From assembly GCA_023436825.1 (NCBI GenBank), contig JAEZHS010000440.1, positions 1 to 6,366 on the forward strand: DNA of 6,366 bases, read 5' to 3'. Of this stretch, positions 6,202 to 6,366 are shown piece after piece. A program made the position numbers and the translations under genes. Source of the DNA: Pseudomonadota bacterium. GTDB lineage: Bacteria; Pseudomonadota; Alphaproteobacteria; Reyranellales; Reyranellaceae. The notes below the pieces were generated by a model. It was not told the origin of the DNA. It worked only from the letters and a program-made list of their open reading frames with translations, and ran no database searches. Within the stretch, counting starts at the first letter, position 1. Each line of letters opens with the position of its first letter.

Positions 6202-6366
6202 GCCGCGGCCCTTGCGCGTGCCCAGTCGAGCCAGGGGAAGAGAGCCAGGAGATCGCGGGTCTCGACCGTGGCGCCGGCCCAGAGGCGCAGGCCTGGCGGT
6301 GCATGGCGATAGGCGTCGATGTCGAAGGCGACGCGCTCGGTCTCGAGCAGGACCGCGAGCTTCTTG
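6198..6366 (-). CDS. serC: 3' end of a class V aminotransferase resembling phosphoserine aminotransferase (partial)
   Basis: A minus-strand frame is open from the window edge to TGA at 6200-6198 and gives 55 C-terminal residues; the rest of the gene lies beyond 6366. The segments AFDIDAYRHAPPGLRLW, AGATVETRDLLALF and PWLDWARARAAA match my memory of the C-terminus of the long alphaproteobacterial form of SerC. SerC is the PLP enzyme that converts 3-phosphohydroxypyruvate and glutamate to phosphoserine. The catalytic lysine and most PLP contacts are outside the window, so activity cannot be judged. The protein could be a SerC-like paralogue with another amino donor or acceptor; gene symbol tentative. 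Its TGA overlaps the ATG of the deacylase by 4 bases (ATGA), implying one transcript and coupled translation. serA, the usual partner of serC, is not the next gene on this side. Confidence 0.68.
   Translation of the reverse strand, partial: KKLAVLLETERVAFDIDAYRHAPPGLRLWAGATVETRDLLALFPWLDWARARAAA

Noticed and set aside
5338..6312. A 324-codon plus-strand frame opposite the deacylase
   Set aside because: This is a shadow of the deacylase gene; the minus-strand product carries all zinc-site motifs and coupled start and stop codons.

Overview
The window is GC-rich (roughly two thirds G+C by eye) and densely coding, with third-position G/C bias in every real gene. The gene families present are an orphan Bug/TctC solute-binding protein, a C-terminal fragment resembling the long alphaproteobacterial form of SerC, and a DoeB-like deacylase. 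Together they point to a soil or plant-associated Alphaproteobacterium, possibly a Rhizobiales or Rhodospirillales relative. This assignment is inferred from protein style only; no rRNA or tRNA gene is present.

Layout: (1) Positions 2-26 hold a perfect GC hairpin. It lies downstream of a minus-strand gene (51-479) for a small exported, low-complexity protein. (2) A 133-bp divergent intergenic region (480-612) separates that gene from a plus-strand MFS permease (613-1839). The region carries a TTGACA box and a perfect 6-3-6 dyad. (3) After a 95-bp gap with a nested dyad come two plus-strand genes in an apparent operon: a TIM-barrel amidohydrolase (1935-2777) and a Bug-family periplasmic binding protein (2820-3782). 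(4) A 13-bp stem hairpin (3798-3837) lies between converging genes. (5) On the minus strand, read from the right edge, there are three genes with two successive ATGA stop/start overlaps. They are the 3' end of a class V aminotransferase resembling phosphoserine aminotransferase (6198-6366, cut by the window edge), an AstE/AspA-type zinc deacylase (5206-6201), and a DASS/SLC13-type anion permease (3839-5209).

Functionally the window looks like accessory catabolic and transport territory. The plus-strand pair suggests capture of a small carboxylated compound by the Bug protein and hydrolysis by the amidohydrolase. No TctA/TctB membrane partner is present. The minus-strand trio suggests uptake of a carboxylated N-acyl compound, removal of the acyl group, and possibly transamination. 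Both pathway proposals are inferences from gene families and coupling; no substrate can be read from the sequence. I see no CRISPR array, insertion sequence, phage gene or RNA gene. The window mostly contains recognisable families in uncharacterised combinations, not an obviously new system.
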